Both the position numbers and the translations under genes were made by a program. Of a DNA stretch of 64,000 nucleotides, positions 18,499 to 27,670 are shown in pieces; position 1 is the stretch's first letter; each line of letters begins with the position of its first letter. The stretch is from Flemingiibacterium sp964430755 (lineage in GTDB: Bacteria > Bacillota > Clostridia > Oscillospirales > CAG-272): the NCBI GenBank assembly GCA_964430755.1, contig CAYSFT010000003.1, positions 1 to 64,000 of the forward strand. Reading direction: 5' to 3'. The notes under the pieces were generated by a model. The model searched no databases and had not been told where the DNA came from. It saw only the letters and a program-made list of their open reading frames with translations.

Positions 18499-18559
18499 AT
18501 TATACACCTCACACTGCATAAAATCAAGATTTCAGATGCATAAGATGTATAATTATTCA
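18499..18559 (-). promoter_or_regulatory. argG: argG promoter with ArgR box
   Basis: On the minus strand, -35 TTGATT (18527-18522), 17-base spacer and -10 TATAAT (18504-18499). TGTATAATTATTCA at 18546-18559 fits the core ARG-box pattern TGNATWWWWATNCA. A weaker match (TGTATAATATATACA) overlaps the -10. Arginine-dependent repression by an ArgR/AhrC protein is inferred; no argR gene is in the window. Confidence 0.65.
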
Positions 18560-18562
18560 TCG

Positions 18563-18790
18563 CATTCTTTTATTCAAAAGTCATAAATATGTATAAAAAC
18601 ACTGCATACAGCCTTAATTTATGCAAAAACATTACTTTGCCGGCAACTTTTGAATAACATCTTATATTATACCCTATATCGTTAGAAAAATCAAGGTGAT
18701 TTTTTAAAAAAATTGAGTAAATTATTATATGTCGCAATATTATTTTTGATATGCACCTATTTACGTGGGAAATGACTCAAAAAGTAATTC
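18563..18790. other. AT-rich divergent intergenic region
   Basis: Between the argG control region and the first deacetylase. It is AT-rich, without an open frame that has an SD. It must hold the promoter for the plus-strand deacetylases, but no convincing -35/-10 pair stands out. A small hairpin AATCA-AGG-TGATT followed by Ts lies near 18692-18708. I see nothing else. Confidence 0.4.
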
Positions 18791-18807
18791 AGAAAGGATT
18801 GATAATA

Positions 18808-19584
18808 TTGAATAAATTTATAAAAGCCGCTCTGTCGGCAATGTTATTCATGACACTTGCTGTAACGTGCAGAGCCGACAGTGAGCTTCGCTGGTACTGC
18901 AAATATAATGAAGCACACACGCAGCCGCCTTTACCGAGTGAATTTTCATTCATCGAAGACCTCGGCGGTTACTATATCGACCGCGAGCACGGCGACAACT
19001 CCGCTGAAAAGGTAATCTACCTCACGTTCGACGTCGGCTATGAGAACGGCAACGTCGCAAAAACGCTTGATATATTAAAGAAGCACAACGCACCGGGAAC
19101 ATTCTTCATCCTCGAGCACGTCATAACAAAAGAAACCGAGCTTGTCAAGCGTATGTTCGCCGAAGGACACACCGTTGCAAATCACACAATGTCTCATAAA
19201 AACATGGCAAACGCAGATCGCGCCGCATTTGAAACCGAACTATATGGACTTGAAAACCTCTGCAAAGATATAACGGGCGGCACAATGGCAAAGCTTTACC
19301 GTCCGCCTGAGGGCTGCTTCTCAAAATCGAATATGGAAATACTTTCCGACATGGGTTATAAAACAATATTCTGGAGCTGCGCTTATGCAGACTGGGACAA
19401 CAAGAACCAGCCAAGCCCCGAATCTGCGCTCAAAAAGCTGACAAGCCGTCTGCATAACGGCGAAATACTCCTCCTCCATCCAACCTCAGCAACAAATGCT
19501 GCGATACTCGATGAATTCATGACAAAGCTTGAGTCGGACGGTTACCGCTTTGCGTCAATTACTGAATTATGCGGCGGATTATAA
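18808..19584 (+). CDS. Secreted polysaccharide deacetylase, PdaA-like
   Basis: NodB-fold enzyme, probably removing acetyl groups from peptidoglycan outside the membrane. A TTG start at 18808 is preferred: AGAAAGGA lies nine bases before it, and the product then begins with a clean signal peptide (MNKFIKAALSAMLFMTLAVTCRA). An ATG at 18751 in frame has no SD. NodB motifs: TFDVGYENGN (motif 1, with the second Asp replaced by Val as in PdaA-type enzymes), HTMSH (metal His pair) and RPPEG. Length 258 residues. Its end overlaps the next deacetylase by 16 bases. A delta-lactam spore-cortex role is possible but unproven. Confidence 0.87.
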   Translation: MNKFIKAALSAMLFMTLAVTCRADSELRWYCKYNEAHTQPPLPSEFSFIEDLGGYYIDREHGDNSAEKVIYLTFDVGYENGNVAKTLDILKKHNAPGTFFILEHVITKETELVKRMFAEGHTVANHTMSHKNMANADRAAFETELYGLENLCKDITGGTMAKLYRPPEGCFSKSNMEILSDMGYKTIFWSCAYADWDNKNQPSPESALKKLTSRLHNGEILLLHPTSATNAAILDEFMTKLESDGYRFASITELCGGL

Positions 19585-20249
19585 TATTGCTGATTTTAAT
19601 CAGTGTAACACTCCTACCTCTGCGTGCGGATGAACAGTTAGCAGATGTATATTTTTCCTATGAAAACGAAGAAAAACGCATCTCACTCACCTTCGATGAC
19701 GGTCCACACTATAAATACACCGCCGAAATACTCGACATTCTCGATGAATACAACATCAAAGCGACATTTTTTGTTGTAGGACAGCTTGCAGAAAAATATC
19801 CCGAGCTGATACTGCGCGAAATCTCGGAGGGACACGAGGTTGCAAGCCACACCTGGTCACACGCACATCTCAATATGCTTTCAGATAAATCGCTCGAGGA
19901 TGAAATATACGCAACCGAGGAGCTTTTATATGAGCTTGCAGAATACCGCCCGACACTTCTGCGGCCGCCCGAGGGCAAGTACGGAGACAATCTTCTGCGT
20001 GTCGCCGGCAAGCTTGACTATGAAGTGATACTTTGGACCGTTGACACCCGCGACTGGGCACACACGCCGAGCGAAACCATTGTAAACACCGTCCTCGAAA
20101 ACACAGAATCGGGCTCGATCATCCTCTGTCACGATTTCATCGGCGGCGAAAGTCCCACACCGGCGGCACTGCGTGAGTTCATCCCAAAGCTAATAGAAAA
20201 CGGCTACGAATTCGTAACCGTCTCTGATTTGATATTTTCTGCAGAATAA
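19569..20249 (+). CDS. Secreted polysaccharide deacetylase, second copy
   Basis: A 226-residue NodB-domain protein with signal peptide MRRIIILLILISVTLLPLRA. All canonical motifs are present: TFDDGPH (catalytic base and metal Asp), HTWSH (metal His) and RPPEGKYGD, so it should be a competent deacetylase. It overlaps the preceding paralogue by 16 bases, implying coupled translation. The two differ in motif 1 (TFDDG here, TFDVG there) and may act on different glycan substrates. Its stop abuts the stop of the convergent nptA-like gene. Confidence 0.9.
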   Translation: MRRIIILLILISVTLLPLRADEQLADVYFSYENEEKRISLTFDDGPHYKYTAEILDILDEYNIKATFFVVGQLAEKYPELILREISEGHEVASHTWSHAHLNMLSDKSLEDEIYATEELLYELAEYRPTLLRPPEGKYGDNLLRVAGKLDYEVILWTVDTRDWAHTPSETIVNTVLENTESGSIILCHDFIGGESPTPAALREFIPKLIENGYEFVTVSDLIFSAE

Positions 20250-22259
20250 TTATTCGATAGCGTACTTCTCCGAGCAAGCACGATACTCATCCATAAAGGA
20301 ATGCTCGTTCTTGAGATCGGAGAGGTACTTATGCATATCGTAAGACTGCTCTGCCGCCTTGATCATACAAGCTGCGATATTGGAGCAGTGGTCGGATACA
20401 CGCTCATAGTTTGTGAGAAGATCGGAGAGGATAAAGCCAAGCTCGATCGTACATTTTCCACCCTGGAGACGGTCGATGTGCTTCTCTCTGATCTTTTCCT
20501 TAAGATCGTCAATAACCTGCTCAAGCGGTTCAACGTGTGTTGCCGCATGGAGATCGTTACGGATAAGCGCATCAATAGTAAGTGTGAGTATTTCTGAAAC
20601 CGCCATAGAAATTGTGCGAAGCTCTTTCTGTGCTTCGGGCGAGAAAGTGATACCCTTTTCGCTCATTTCCTTCGCCGCTTCCTGAATGTTTACAGCGTGG
20701 TCACTGATACGCTCAAGGTCACCGATGTTATGAAGCAGGCGTGTCGCAGTTTTGGAATCCTCTATAGACAGATCCTTCGAGGACAGCTTAACAAGATATG
20801 TACCGAGTCTGTCCTCATACTTATCGACTACATTCTCAATTTCGCGAATTTCCTCAGCCTTTGCATCTGTGTAAGTTTCAACGAGATCCATCGCTGTATT
20901 GATACTGTCAACCGAAAGCTCTGCCATCTTACCCATAACGGTTACACACTGTTCAAGAGCGAACGAGGGAGTCTGGAGAAAACGGTCGTCAAGCAGCGGC
21001 TGTTCCTCGGCAGTATTGACCTGTAACTTTTTGTTAGTGTCGCGAATCGTAAGCTCGGCAAGTCTTCCGAGAAGCTTATAGAACGGAAGAAGAAGTATCG
21101 TGGTCGATACATTGAATATCGTATGCGTTATCGCAATGGTTGTGGAGGTTACAGAAACCTTATCGAGTCCAAAATCAAAGATTGCGTCAAGCGCATAGTA
21201 AGCGATGAGGAATACAACCGTTCCAATAACATTGAAGTAAAAATGTACTGCAGCGGTACGTTTAGCGTTTTTGCCTGCACCGATAGTCGAGATCATAGCT
21301 GTTGTTGTACTACCGATATTCTGACCCATAATCATCGGAATCGCCGCACCGAACGAGAGTGCACCGGTTGCCGAAATAGCCTGCATAATACCGACAGAAG
21401 CAGAGGACGACTGCATAATTGTCGTAATAACTGCACCTGCGACAATACCGAGTACGGGATTTGTAAAGAGTGCGAGAAGCTGTGCAAAGCCTTCGTTATA
21501 TTTAAGCGGTGCAAGCGCTTCGGTCATCATCGTCATACCAAACATAAGAACTGCAAAGCCGATGAAAATTCCGCCGATGTCTTTCTTGCGGCTGTTCTTG
21601 CAGATCATTATCATGAGTATGCCGATAAATGCAGAAATCGCCGCGAGATTGTTAGCCTTGAATATTTCGATATACCATGCTCCACCGGAATCTCCGCCGG
21701 CAAGAGTGAGTATCCATGCGGTTGCGGTCGTACCGATATTGGCACCCATAATGATACCAATCGCCTGCGTAAGCTTCATAATACCCGAGTTTACGAAACC
21801 GACCACCATAACCGTTGTCGCACCCGAGGACTGAATTACCGCTGTAACAATCGCGCCGAGTAAAACGCCCTTGATAGGATTGCTTGTAAGCTTTTCGAGT
21901 ATACGCTCAAGCGAACCGCCGGCACTTTTTTCAAGTCCCTTGCCCATGTGGTCCATACCGAAAAGGAAAAGCGCAACGCCGCCGAAAAGCGAGAGGAAAT
22001 TAAAGATGTCAAGTGAGCCGTCTTCCTCCTCTTTGGATTCTTCGGAAGCTTCGTTATTCGGAAGCGACTGTTCGGCACCGTCCGGATTCTGTTCGGAATT
22101 ATCCGAAGTTGACGGCTCCTGCTCCAACGCGGACTCAAGTGTCGTATCACTCGACTCACCGTTAGCCGCAGCAGATACACCGACCGCGCCGAATACGAGA
22201 ATCATCACCGCAATAAGCATTGCAAATAATCTCATCGTATAAGTTTTTGTCATAGTCAT
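20250..22259 (-). CDS. Na/Pi cotransporter (NptA/PNaS family) with PhoU-like C-terminus
   Basis: Sodium-driven phosphate transporter in the cytoplasmic membrane. In order: an N-terminal signal/anchor sequence (residues 1-32), an acidic Ser/Glu-rich linker (about 33-85), two PNaS repeats each with the QSS signature (AVIQSSGATTVMVVG and TIMQSSSASVGIMQ), and a PhoU-like cytoplasmic helical domain (about 455-650). The periplasmic-type N-terminal linker is unusual for NptA proteins. It overlaps the histidine kinase by four bases (ATGA) and so belongs to a phosphate-sensing operon. Confidence 0.93.
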   Translation of the reverse strand: MTMTKTYTMRLFAMLIAVMILVFGAVGVSAAANGESSDTTLESALEQEPSTSDNSEQNPDGAEQSLPNNEASEESKEEEDGSLDIFNFLSLFGGVALFLFGMDHMGKGLEKSAGGSLERILEKLTSNPIKGVLLGAIVTAVIQSSGATTVMVVGFVNSGIMKLTQAIGIIMGANIGTTATAWILTLAGGDSGGAWYIEIFKANNLAAISAFIGILMIMICKNSRKKDIGGIFIGFAVLMFGMTMMTEALAPLKYNEGFAQLLALFTNPVLGIVAGAVITTIMQSSSASVGIMQAISATGALSFGAAIPMIMGQNIGSTTTAMISTIGAGKNAKRTAAVHFYFNVIGTVVFLIAYYALDAIFDFGLDKVSVTSTTIAITHTIFNVSTTILLLPFYKLLGRLAELTIRDTNKKLQVNTAEEQPLLDDRFLQTPSFALEQCVTVMGKMAELSVDSINTAMDLVETYTDAKAEEIREIENVVDKYEDRLGTYLVKLSSKDLSIEDSKTATRLLHNIGDLERISDHAVNIQEAAKEMSEKGITFSPEAQKELRTISMAVSEILTLTIDALIRNDLHAATHVEPLEQVIDDLKEKIREKHIDRLQGGKCTIELGFILSDLLTNYERVSDHCSNIAACMIKAAEQSYDMHKYLSDLKNEHSFMDEYRACSEKYAIE

Positions 22260-23650
22260 TTGTCTCCTGTATTCAAATCATCTTTATTAACATCATAAAA
22301 TTCAACGCGAACCGTCGTACCCTCTCCGATACGGCTGTCAATCGATATTTTTGCGTTATGTCGCTCGGCAACGTGCTTGACAATCGCAAGTCCAAGTCCC
22401 GTACCGCCCGTTGCCTTTGAACGTGACTTGTCAACGCGGTAAAAACGCTCGAACACACGTCCCTGATGCTCGGTTTCGATACCGATTCCCGTGTCGCTCA
22501 CAGTAACAATCGCAGTGGGATCACCATAACCGTGCGCAGGTGACGTCACCTTTACATTAACCTCACCGGCTTTGCGGTTATAGCGTATACCGTTATCAAT
22601 AAGGTTATAAATAAGCTCGGTAAGCTCGCTCGGAACGCCCAAAACTTCGCTTCGCTCGCCCTCAACACGGAGAGTGACACCGTGCTGTTCTGCGCTCATT
22701 TCGAGCATATCGCGGCATTCGAGAGCAATCTTCAGTAAATCAACCCTCTCAAAGATATCGCCGTCGGGTGCTTCGTCAAGCTTCGAAAGTTTGATTATAT
22801 CGGATATAAGTGCGAGCATACGCTGACTTTCCTTGCGTATACGACCTGCAAAAACAGGCGCATCATCTCCCCTTGCCATGCCAGATTCAATAAGCTCGGC
22901 ATAGCCGGAAATTGAGGTCAGCGGAGTTTTTAATTCGTGTGAAACATTCGCAGTAAACTCCTGCTTGATGCGGTCAATTTCAGAGCGTTCGGAAACATCA
23001 AGAAGCAGTCCGATACGTCCAACCTGCTCCGCGCTCGAAACAACGTGATTTACGTGCAGCTGAAGATCACGTCCGCCAAGAGTGAGATTTACCGAATCCG
23101 CCTGCTCTATACAGTCACAGATCTCACGGCTCTCGCAAACCTCGCTTATATGCTTTCCGGCACATTCCTCTCGCGGCACAGATGAAGCAAGCCACGAATA
23201 TGCACTCTCATTCAGCATGATAACACGCAAATCATTGTCGAGAATTATCAGTCCTTCATCCATGTTATTGATTATGGTGGACAGTCTGTTTTTCTCTTTC
23301 GCAACTCGCGCAAGCTGTTTTTCAATCTCACACTGCTGTGCGTTTATCATCTCAAAGAATGGCGCAAGCTCCGGATATTTTTCAGCCTCTAATGAATCCG
23401 GCTCCGCCACTTGACGGTATTCCCTCTGTGCAGAATGCGAAATATACGATGCCGCAATGCACGCAATCAATATAACCGCGCCGAGGGTTATAACAATCGG
23501 CAATGTAAAAATAATCACCGAAGTGAAATCCTCGATATCGCCGGTCTTAAATTTCGAAAGCAGTGTCATGAAAATAACGCAGGCAGGTATGCCGATTATC
23601 CATGAAGCGACCGCAATCAAAATAAATATAATTCTTAGCTTTTTCTTCAT
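22256..23650 (-). CDS. Sensor histidine kinase, PhoR-like
   Basis: Membrane kinase partner of the response regulator just upstream. The start at 23650 (MKKKLRIIF) is preferred because it begins at the first membrane segment, seven bases after the regulator's stop; length 464. It has two membrane segments in the first 80 residues, a PAS-like domain (about 120-220), the H-box FTANVSHELKTPLTSISGYAE, then N, G1 (DTGIGIE) and G2 (GTGLGLAI) boxes. With a PNaS transporter that carries a PhoU-like domain downstream, phosphate limitation is the likely signal. Confidence 0.92.
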   Translation of the reverse strand: MKKKLRIIFILIAVASWIIGIPACVIFMTLLSKFKTGDIEDFTSVIIFTLPIVITLGAVILIACIAASYISHSAQREYRQVAEPDSLEAEKYPELAPFFEMINAQQCEIEKQLARVAKEKNRLSTIINNMDEGLIILDNDLRVIMLNESAYSWLASSVPREECAGKHISEVCESREICDCIEQADSVNLTLGGRDLQLHVNHVVSSAEQVGRIGLLLDVSERSEIDRIKQEFTANVSHELKTPLTSISGYAELIESGMARGDDAPVFAGRIRKESQRMLALISDIIKLSKLDEAPDGDIFERVDLLKIALECRDMLEMSAEQHGVTLRVEGERSEVLGVPSELTELIYNLIDNGIRYNRKAGEVNVKVTSPAHGYGDPTAIVTVSDTGIGIETEHQGRVFERFYRVDKSRSKATGGTGLGLAIVKHVAERHNAKISIDSRIGEGTTVRVEFYDVNKDDLNTGDK

Positions 23651-23657
23651 AAATCCA

Positions 23658-24341
23658 TCAGTCGCCGAGCTTGTAACCAACGCTTCGGACAGTCTTTATA
23701 GCACCGCCGCATTCGCCGAGCTTCTGACGCAGAGTTTTGATGTGCATATCAACCGTACGCGATTCACCCTCGTAATCGTAACCCCAAACCTCCGAAAGAA
23801 GTCTGTCGCGGCTCATAACGATATTGATATTGAGAAGAAGATATTTTAAAAGCTCATATTCCTTGTACGTAAGATCAACGTCCTCGCCGCATGAAGTTAC
23901 ACGCCTTGAAGAATCGTCCATTGTAATATCGCCAAACATATAAACCGAACGCTGATTCTGCTCCGTTTTTTCGGCTGACTGCGTACGACGTAATAACGCC
24001 TTGACTCTGGAAACAAGCTCCATAATACCAAACGGCTTTGCAAGATAATCATCTGCGCCCATATCAAGTCCGCGAACTTTGTCAAGCTCGGTCGTTTTCG
24101 CCGTAACCATCATGATCGGTATGTTTTTGGTGCGTTCATGCGAGCGCAATTTTTTGAGCAGTACAAGACCGTCATCGCCGGGGAGCATGATGTCAAGCAG
24201 TATAAGACGCGGAAGTGAAGTTTCAAGTGCCGCCATTAAAGCCTCACCGTCGGCAAAACCACACACGTCATATCCGCTGTTTTTTAAGGCATAGCTTTCC
24301 ATTTCACGGATGTTTTCATCATCTTCAACGATAAATATCAT
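23658..24341 (-). CDS. OmpR/PhoB-family response regulator
   Basis: DNA-binding response regulator of 227 residues. The receiver domain has the acidic pocket EDDE near 6-9, the phosphoacceptor Asp in LLDIMLPGDDG (near 53) and Lys in AKPFG. The C-terminal winged helix has RDRLLSEVWGYDYEGESRTVDMHI, typical of PhoB/PhoP. It is first in the operon with the kinase and the Na/Pi transporter. Confidence 0.94.
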   Translation of the reverse strand: MIFIVEDDENIREMESYALKNSGYDVCGFADGEALMAALETSLPRLILLDIMLPGDDGLVLLKKLRSHERTKNIPIMMVTAKTTELDKVRGLDMGADDYLAKPFGIMELVSRVKALLRRTQSAEKTEQNQRSVYMFGDITMDDSSRRVTSCGEDVDLTYKEYELLKYLLLNINIVMSRDRLLSEVWGYDYEGESRTVDMHIKTLRQKLGECGGAIKTVRSVGYKLGD

Positions 24342-24505
24342 TATGTCCTCCTTATCCGCATCTCGCGGTTGTCGCTTTTTGCGGTTTCCCGCCGTCTTTT
24401 AAAAGCGCATTTTACAAAAAATTTTCATATACGCTATCATAATATCATTTTTATGTATTATTTATAAGAGGTTCTGTGTAAAAATTTCGTAAATTCCTCA
24501 CACTC

Positions 24506-24534
24506 TTGACATTTTTAGCTTTCTATATTATAAT
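24506..24534 (+). promoter_or_regulatory. cimA: Consensus promoter of cimA
   Basis: TTGACA (24506-24511), 17-base spacer, TATAAT (24529-24534), about 45 bases before the start codon. No leader attenuator is seen, so control by branched-chain amino acids is not obvious here. Confidence 0.85.
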
Positions 24535-24579
24535 ATTGTTATAATTTGCTTACAGTAAAAATATTGCGAGGACATGACC

Positions 24580-26181
24580 ATGCCTGATAATCGTATTATT
24601 GAAATTTTCGATTCCACCCTGCGTGACGGTGCACAGGGCGAGGGGATATCCTATTCCGTCAGAGATAAACTTTATATAATCAAAGCGCTCGATGAATTTG
24701 GTGTTGACTATATCGAGGCAGGTATTCCTGCTTCCAACCCGAAGGATACCGAGTTTTTTGAGCGTGCACGTGATCTCTCGCTCGTTAAGGCGAAGCTCTG
24801 TGCCTTCGGTTCAACACACCGAAAAAATCTTTCACCCGAGGAAGATCCTAACCTTAACGCACTTCTCCATGCAGGAACACCATGCGTCGCCGTTTTCGGA
24901 AAGGCACATCTTCTCCATGCAGAGCGCGTACTCGGTGTCAGTGATGCTGAAAATCTCGATCTCGTCGGAACGACAATCGAATATCTCAAAGCGCATCTTG
25001 ACGAGGTTATTTTCGACGCGGAACACTTTTTCGATGGCTTTGCATACGATCCCGATCACGCACTTGCCATAGTCAAAGCCGCATTCGATGCCGGTGCTGA
25101 CTGCGTAACCCTCTGCGACACCAACGGCGGTACACTTCCCGAGCGTATTGCAGAATTCACGTCACTCGTCTGCGAGAAATTCCCCGGCAAGCGCATCGGT
25201 ATACATACACATGACGATTCCGGACTCGCTGTTGCATCCGCGATGTCTGCAGTCAAATCCGGGGCGTCAATGGTACAAGGCACATTCACGGGTATCGGTG
25301 AGCGCTGCGGAAACTGTGATCTCAGCGTGATAATCCCGAATCTCACGCTCAAATACGGTATGCAGTGCGGAACACCTTCTTCGGTTAAGCTTGGATCGCT
25401 TATGGAAACCGCCAGACGTATATCCGACATCTCCAACATCGCGACGCGTCCGACAAAACCATATACCGGCAAATCCGCATTCACACACAAGGGCGGTATG
25501 CACATTGATGCAATCGAAAAGCTCGACGGCGCATATGAGCATATAAATCCCAAGCTCGTCGGAAACAAGCGCAGACTTTTAGCCTCCGAGGTATCGGGAC
25601 GCACAACAGTGGTCAAGCTTGCACGTCAGGTCATTCCGGGCCTTGAGCGCACATCTCCCGAAGCCACACTTATCACCGAAAGACTGAAAGAGCTTGAACA
25701 CGAGGGATATCAGTTTGAAGCCGCGGACGCAAGCTTTGAGCTGCTCATCCGTAAGCTCGCCTGCGATTATAAGCCGCACTTTGACGTTGTACTCTACAAA
25801 ACGACCGACGATTTCCCATCAACGGACGGAAAGCTTCAATCCTCAGCAATGGTACAGGTTGAAGTCGGCGGCAACACGGAAACCTCTGCCTCACTCGGAA
25901 ACGGTCCCGTAAACGCGCTCGACATCGCATTAAAGCGTGCGCTCACGGTATTTTACCCCGTTTTATCAGAGGTTAAACTTACCGACTTTAAGGTGCGCGT
26001 TCTCGAAGCTAACTCAACAACCGCCGCAAAGGTACGAGTCCTCATCGAATCAACCGACTCACACCGTGTATGGACGACCGTCGGCGTGTCGCACGACATA
26101 ATCGAAGCAAGCTTTATAGCCCTCGCCGATGCGCTTGAATATAAGCTCTCGATGAGCGAAAATCAACCGACAAATAAATAA
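24580..26181 (+). CDS. cimA: (R)-citramalate synthase
   Basis: Condenses acetyl-CoA and pyruvate to citramalate, the entry to threonine-independent isoleucine synthesis. It has a DRE-TIM metallolyase domain with STLRDGAQGEG near residue 11 and HTHDDSGLA near 210, then a LeuA-type C-terminal allosteric domain. The 533-residue length and sequence fit the CimA branch better than 2-isopropylmalate synthase. Two ATGs are in frame; the second (24580, MPDNRI) has GAGG at proper spacing. No leu or ilv genes adjoin it. Confidence 0.93.
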   Translation: MPDNRIIEIFDSTLRDGAQGEGISYSVRDKLYIIKALDEFGVDYIEAGIPASNPKDTEFFERARDLSLVKAKLCAFGSTHRKNLSPEEDPNLNALLHAGTPCVAVFGKAHLLHAERVLGVSDAENLDLVGTTIEYLKAHLDEVIFDAEHFFDGFAYDPDHALAIVKAAFDAGADCVTLCDTNGGTLPERIAEFTSLVCEKFPGKRIGIHTHDDSGLAVASAMSAVKSGASMVQGTFTGIGERCGNCDLSVIIPNLTLKYGMQCGTPSSVKLGSLMETARRISDISNIATRPTKPYTGKSAFTHKGGMHIDAIEKLDGAYEHINPKLVGNKRRLLASEVSGRTTVVKLARQVIPGLERTSPEATLITERLKELEHEGYQFEAADASFELLIRKLACDYKPHFDVVLYKTTDDFPSTDGKLQSSAMVQVEVGGNTETSASLGNGPVNALDIALKRALTVFYPVLSEVKLTDFKVRVLEANSTTAAKVRVLIESTDSHRVWTTVGVSHDIIEASFIALADALEYKLSMSENQPTNK

Positions 26182-26186
26182 AGCAA

Positions 26187-26223
26187 AACGACTGCCGTTG
26201 TAAATGCGACAGTCGTTAATTTT
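26187..26223. terminator. Bidirectional terminator between cimA and the MATE gene
   Basis: AACGACTG (26187-26194) pairs with CAGTCGTT (26210-26217), followed by AATTTTTT on the plus strand; on the other strand TTTTGC follows. It lies between convergent stops. Confidence 0.85.
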
Positions 26224-26230
26224 TTGTATA

Positions 26231-27631
26231 TCAAGCGGCAGGATCCTGCTTCGGCTTCGGTATATGCGAGAGCCATTTTCCGCTGTGTACACGCCACGCA
26301 AACATGAGGCCGCGGAAAATCCAGTCAAGCACCATTGCGATCCATACGCCGATTATACCAAGACCGAATCTGACACCGATTATATATGAAAACAGCAGTC
26401 GGAAGCAGATCATAGATGCTATCGAAACGATCATCGTGAAACGTACATCACCTGCCGCACGAAGCGCATTCGGCGTAACGAACGATGGGGACCAAAGGAA
26501 TATGGCAAGGCCGTCGTGGATAGTGATAAGTATAGCCGCAAGCTTCAGCGTTTCGGCTGAAAGATCGTAAAAACGAAGTGTCAGCGGCAAGCTTACAATT
26601 ATAGCTATCTCAATTATTGCAGTAAGCAGGAAGCTCACCTTCATCAGCTTTTTGCGGTAATAATTCGCCGCATCAAGATCGCCTGCACCTATACACTGCC
26701 CGACGACCGTAACCATCGCAAGACAGACCGCGTGACCGGGGATACATCCGAGCGTATCGAAATTGTTTGCAACCGAGTTTGCGGCAAGCTGTATTTCACC
26801 GAATCCCGATATCATCGAGATGACCAGTATTCGTCCGAGAGTGAAGAAGCCGTTTTCAAGTCCGTTCGGGATGCCGATTCCGAGCATTCGCTTTATAGTT
26901 CCGAGGCTTACCTTGAATCGCTTCAGATAATCTATGTAAACGTCGCGTTTTTTGTTCGCGATTATAACGCCGAGAATGAGCATACCGACAAAACGGGACA
27001 CTGTCGTTGAAATAGCGGCACCTGCAACACCCATCTCAAAAACGAAAATAAGCAGTGCATTTCCGCAGATGTTTACCACGTTGACAATCAAGGATGCCTT
27101 CATCGTAATTCCCGATTCGCCCGTGGTACGAAACAGTGCGGCAAAGGCATTGTAAAGTGCAATAAACGGGAAAGAGATTGAAACGATTGCAAAATATGTC
27201 AGTGCACTGTTCATCGTTTCAGCTTCAAGCGTACCGAAAATCAGCTTCAGAATCGGAGCGCGAAGAAAATAGCAAACCACAGCAAGCAAACAGGATATCG
27301 AGCCCGAGATAAGCAAAAGATGCTTTGCCATAACGCGCACGGACGAATAATCCGAATTTCCCGATCTTATCCTTACAAATCCGATCTCACGTGCACAGAT
27401 AACAGCACCGCCAGTCGCAAGAGCCGAAAAAATATTGATCATCAAAAGGCATATCATGTCAACGAGCGAAACGCCCGAAACAGCACTCTCGCCGAGGTTT
27501 GAGACCATCATCGTATCGAATATTCCCACCGAAGCGGCAAGTGCCTGTTCAACAACAAGCGGTAATATCAGCTTTTGCAGATCTGTATTCGAAAAAATCG
27601 TATACTTCTGTGCAGAAGCAGCACTTTTCAC
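26231..27631 (-). CDS. MATE-family multidrug/sodium antiporter
   Basis: A 466-residue inner-membrane exporter with about twelve hydrophobic segments in two homologous halves, and typical MATE blocks such as VEQALAASVGIFDTMMVSNLGE near the N-terminus. The start is GTG at 27631, with GGAAAGAAG a little further upstream than usual. It is transcribed convergently with cimA, about 40 bases after the esterase gene. The substrate is unknown. Confidence 0.9.
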   Translation of the reverse strand: MKSAASAQKYTIFSNTDLQKLILPLVVEQALAASVGIFDTMMVSNLGESAVSGVSLVDMICLLMINIFSALATGGAVICAREIGFVRIRSGNSDYSSVRVMAKHLLLISGSISCLLAVVCYFLRAPILKLIFGTLEAETMNSALTYFAIVSISFPFIALYNAFAALFRTTGESGITMKASLIVNVVNICGNALLIFVFEMGVAGAAISTTVSRFVGMLILGVIIANKKRDVYIDYLKRFKVSLGTIKRMLGIGIPNGLENGFFTLGRILVISMISGFGEIQLAANSVANNFDTLGCIPGHAVCLAMVTVVGQCIGAGDLDAANYYRKKLMKVSFLLTAIIEIAIIVSLPLTLRFYDLSAETLKLAAILITIHDGLAIFLWSPSFVTPNALRAAGDVRFTMIVSIASMICFRLLFSYIIGVRFGLGIIGVWIAMVLDWIFRGLMFAWRVHSGKWLSHIPKPKQDPAA

Positions 27632-27670
27632 GAAATCATCTTCTTTCCTTTTCCTAAAAATTCAAGCAGA

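Noticed and set aside
18751..18807. Longer N-terminus for the first deacetylase from the ATG at 18751
   Set aside because: No SD precedes that ATG, while AGAAAGGA sits properly before the TTG at 18808, which also begins a clean signal peptide.
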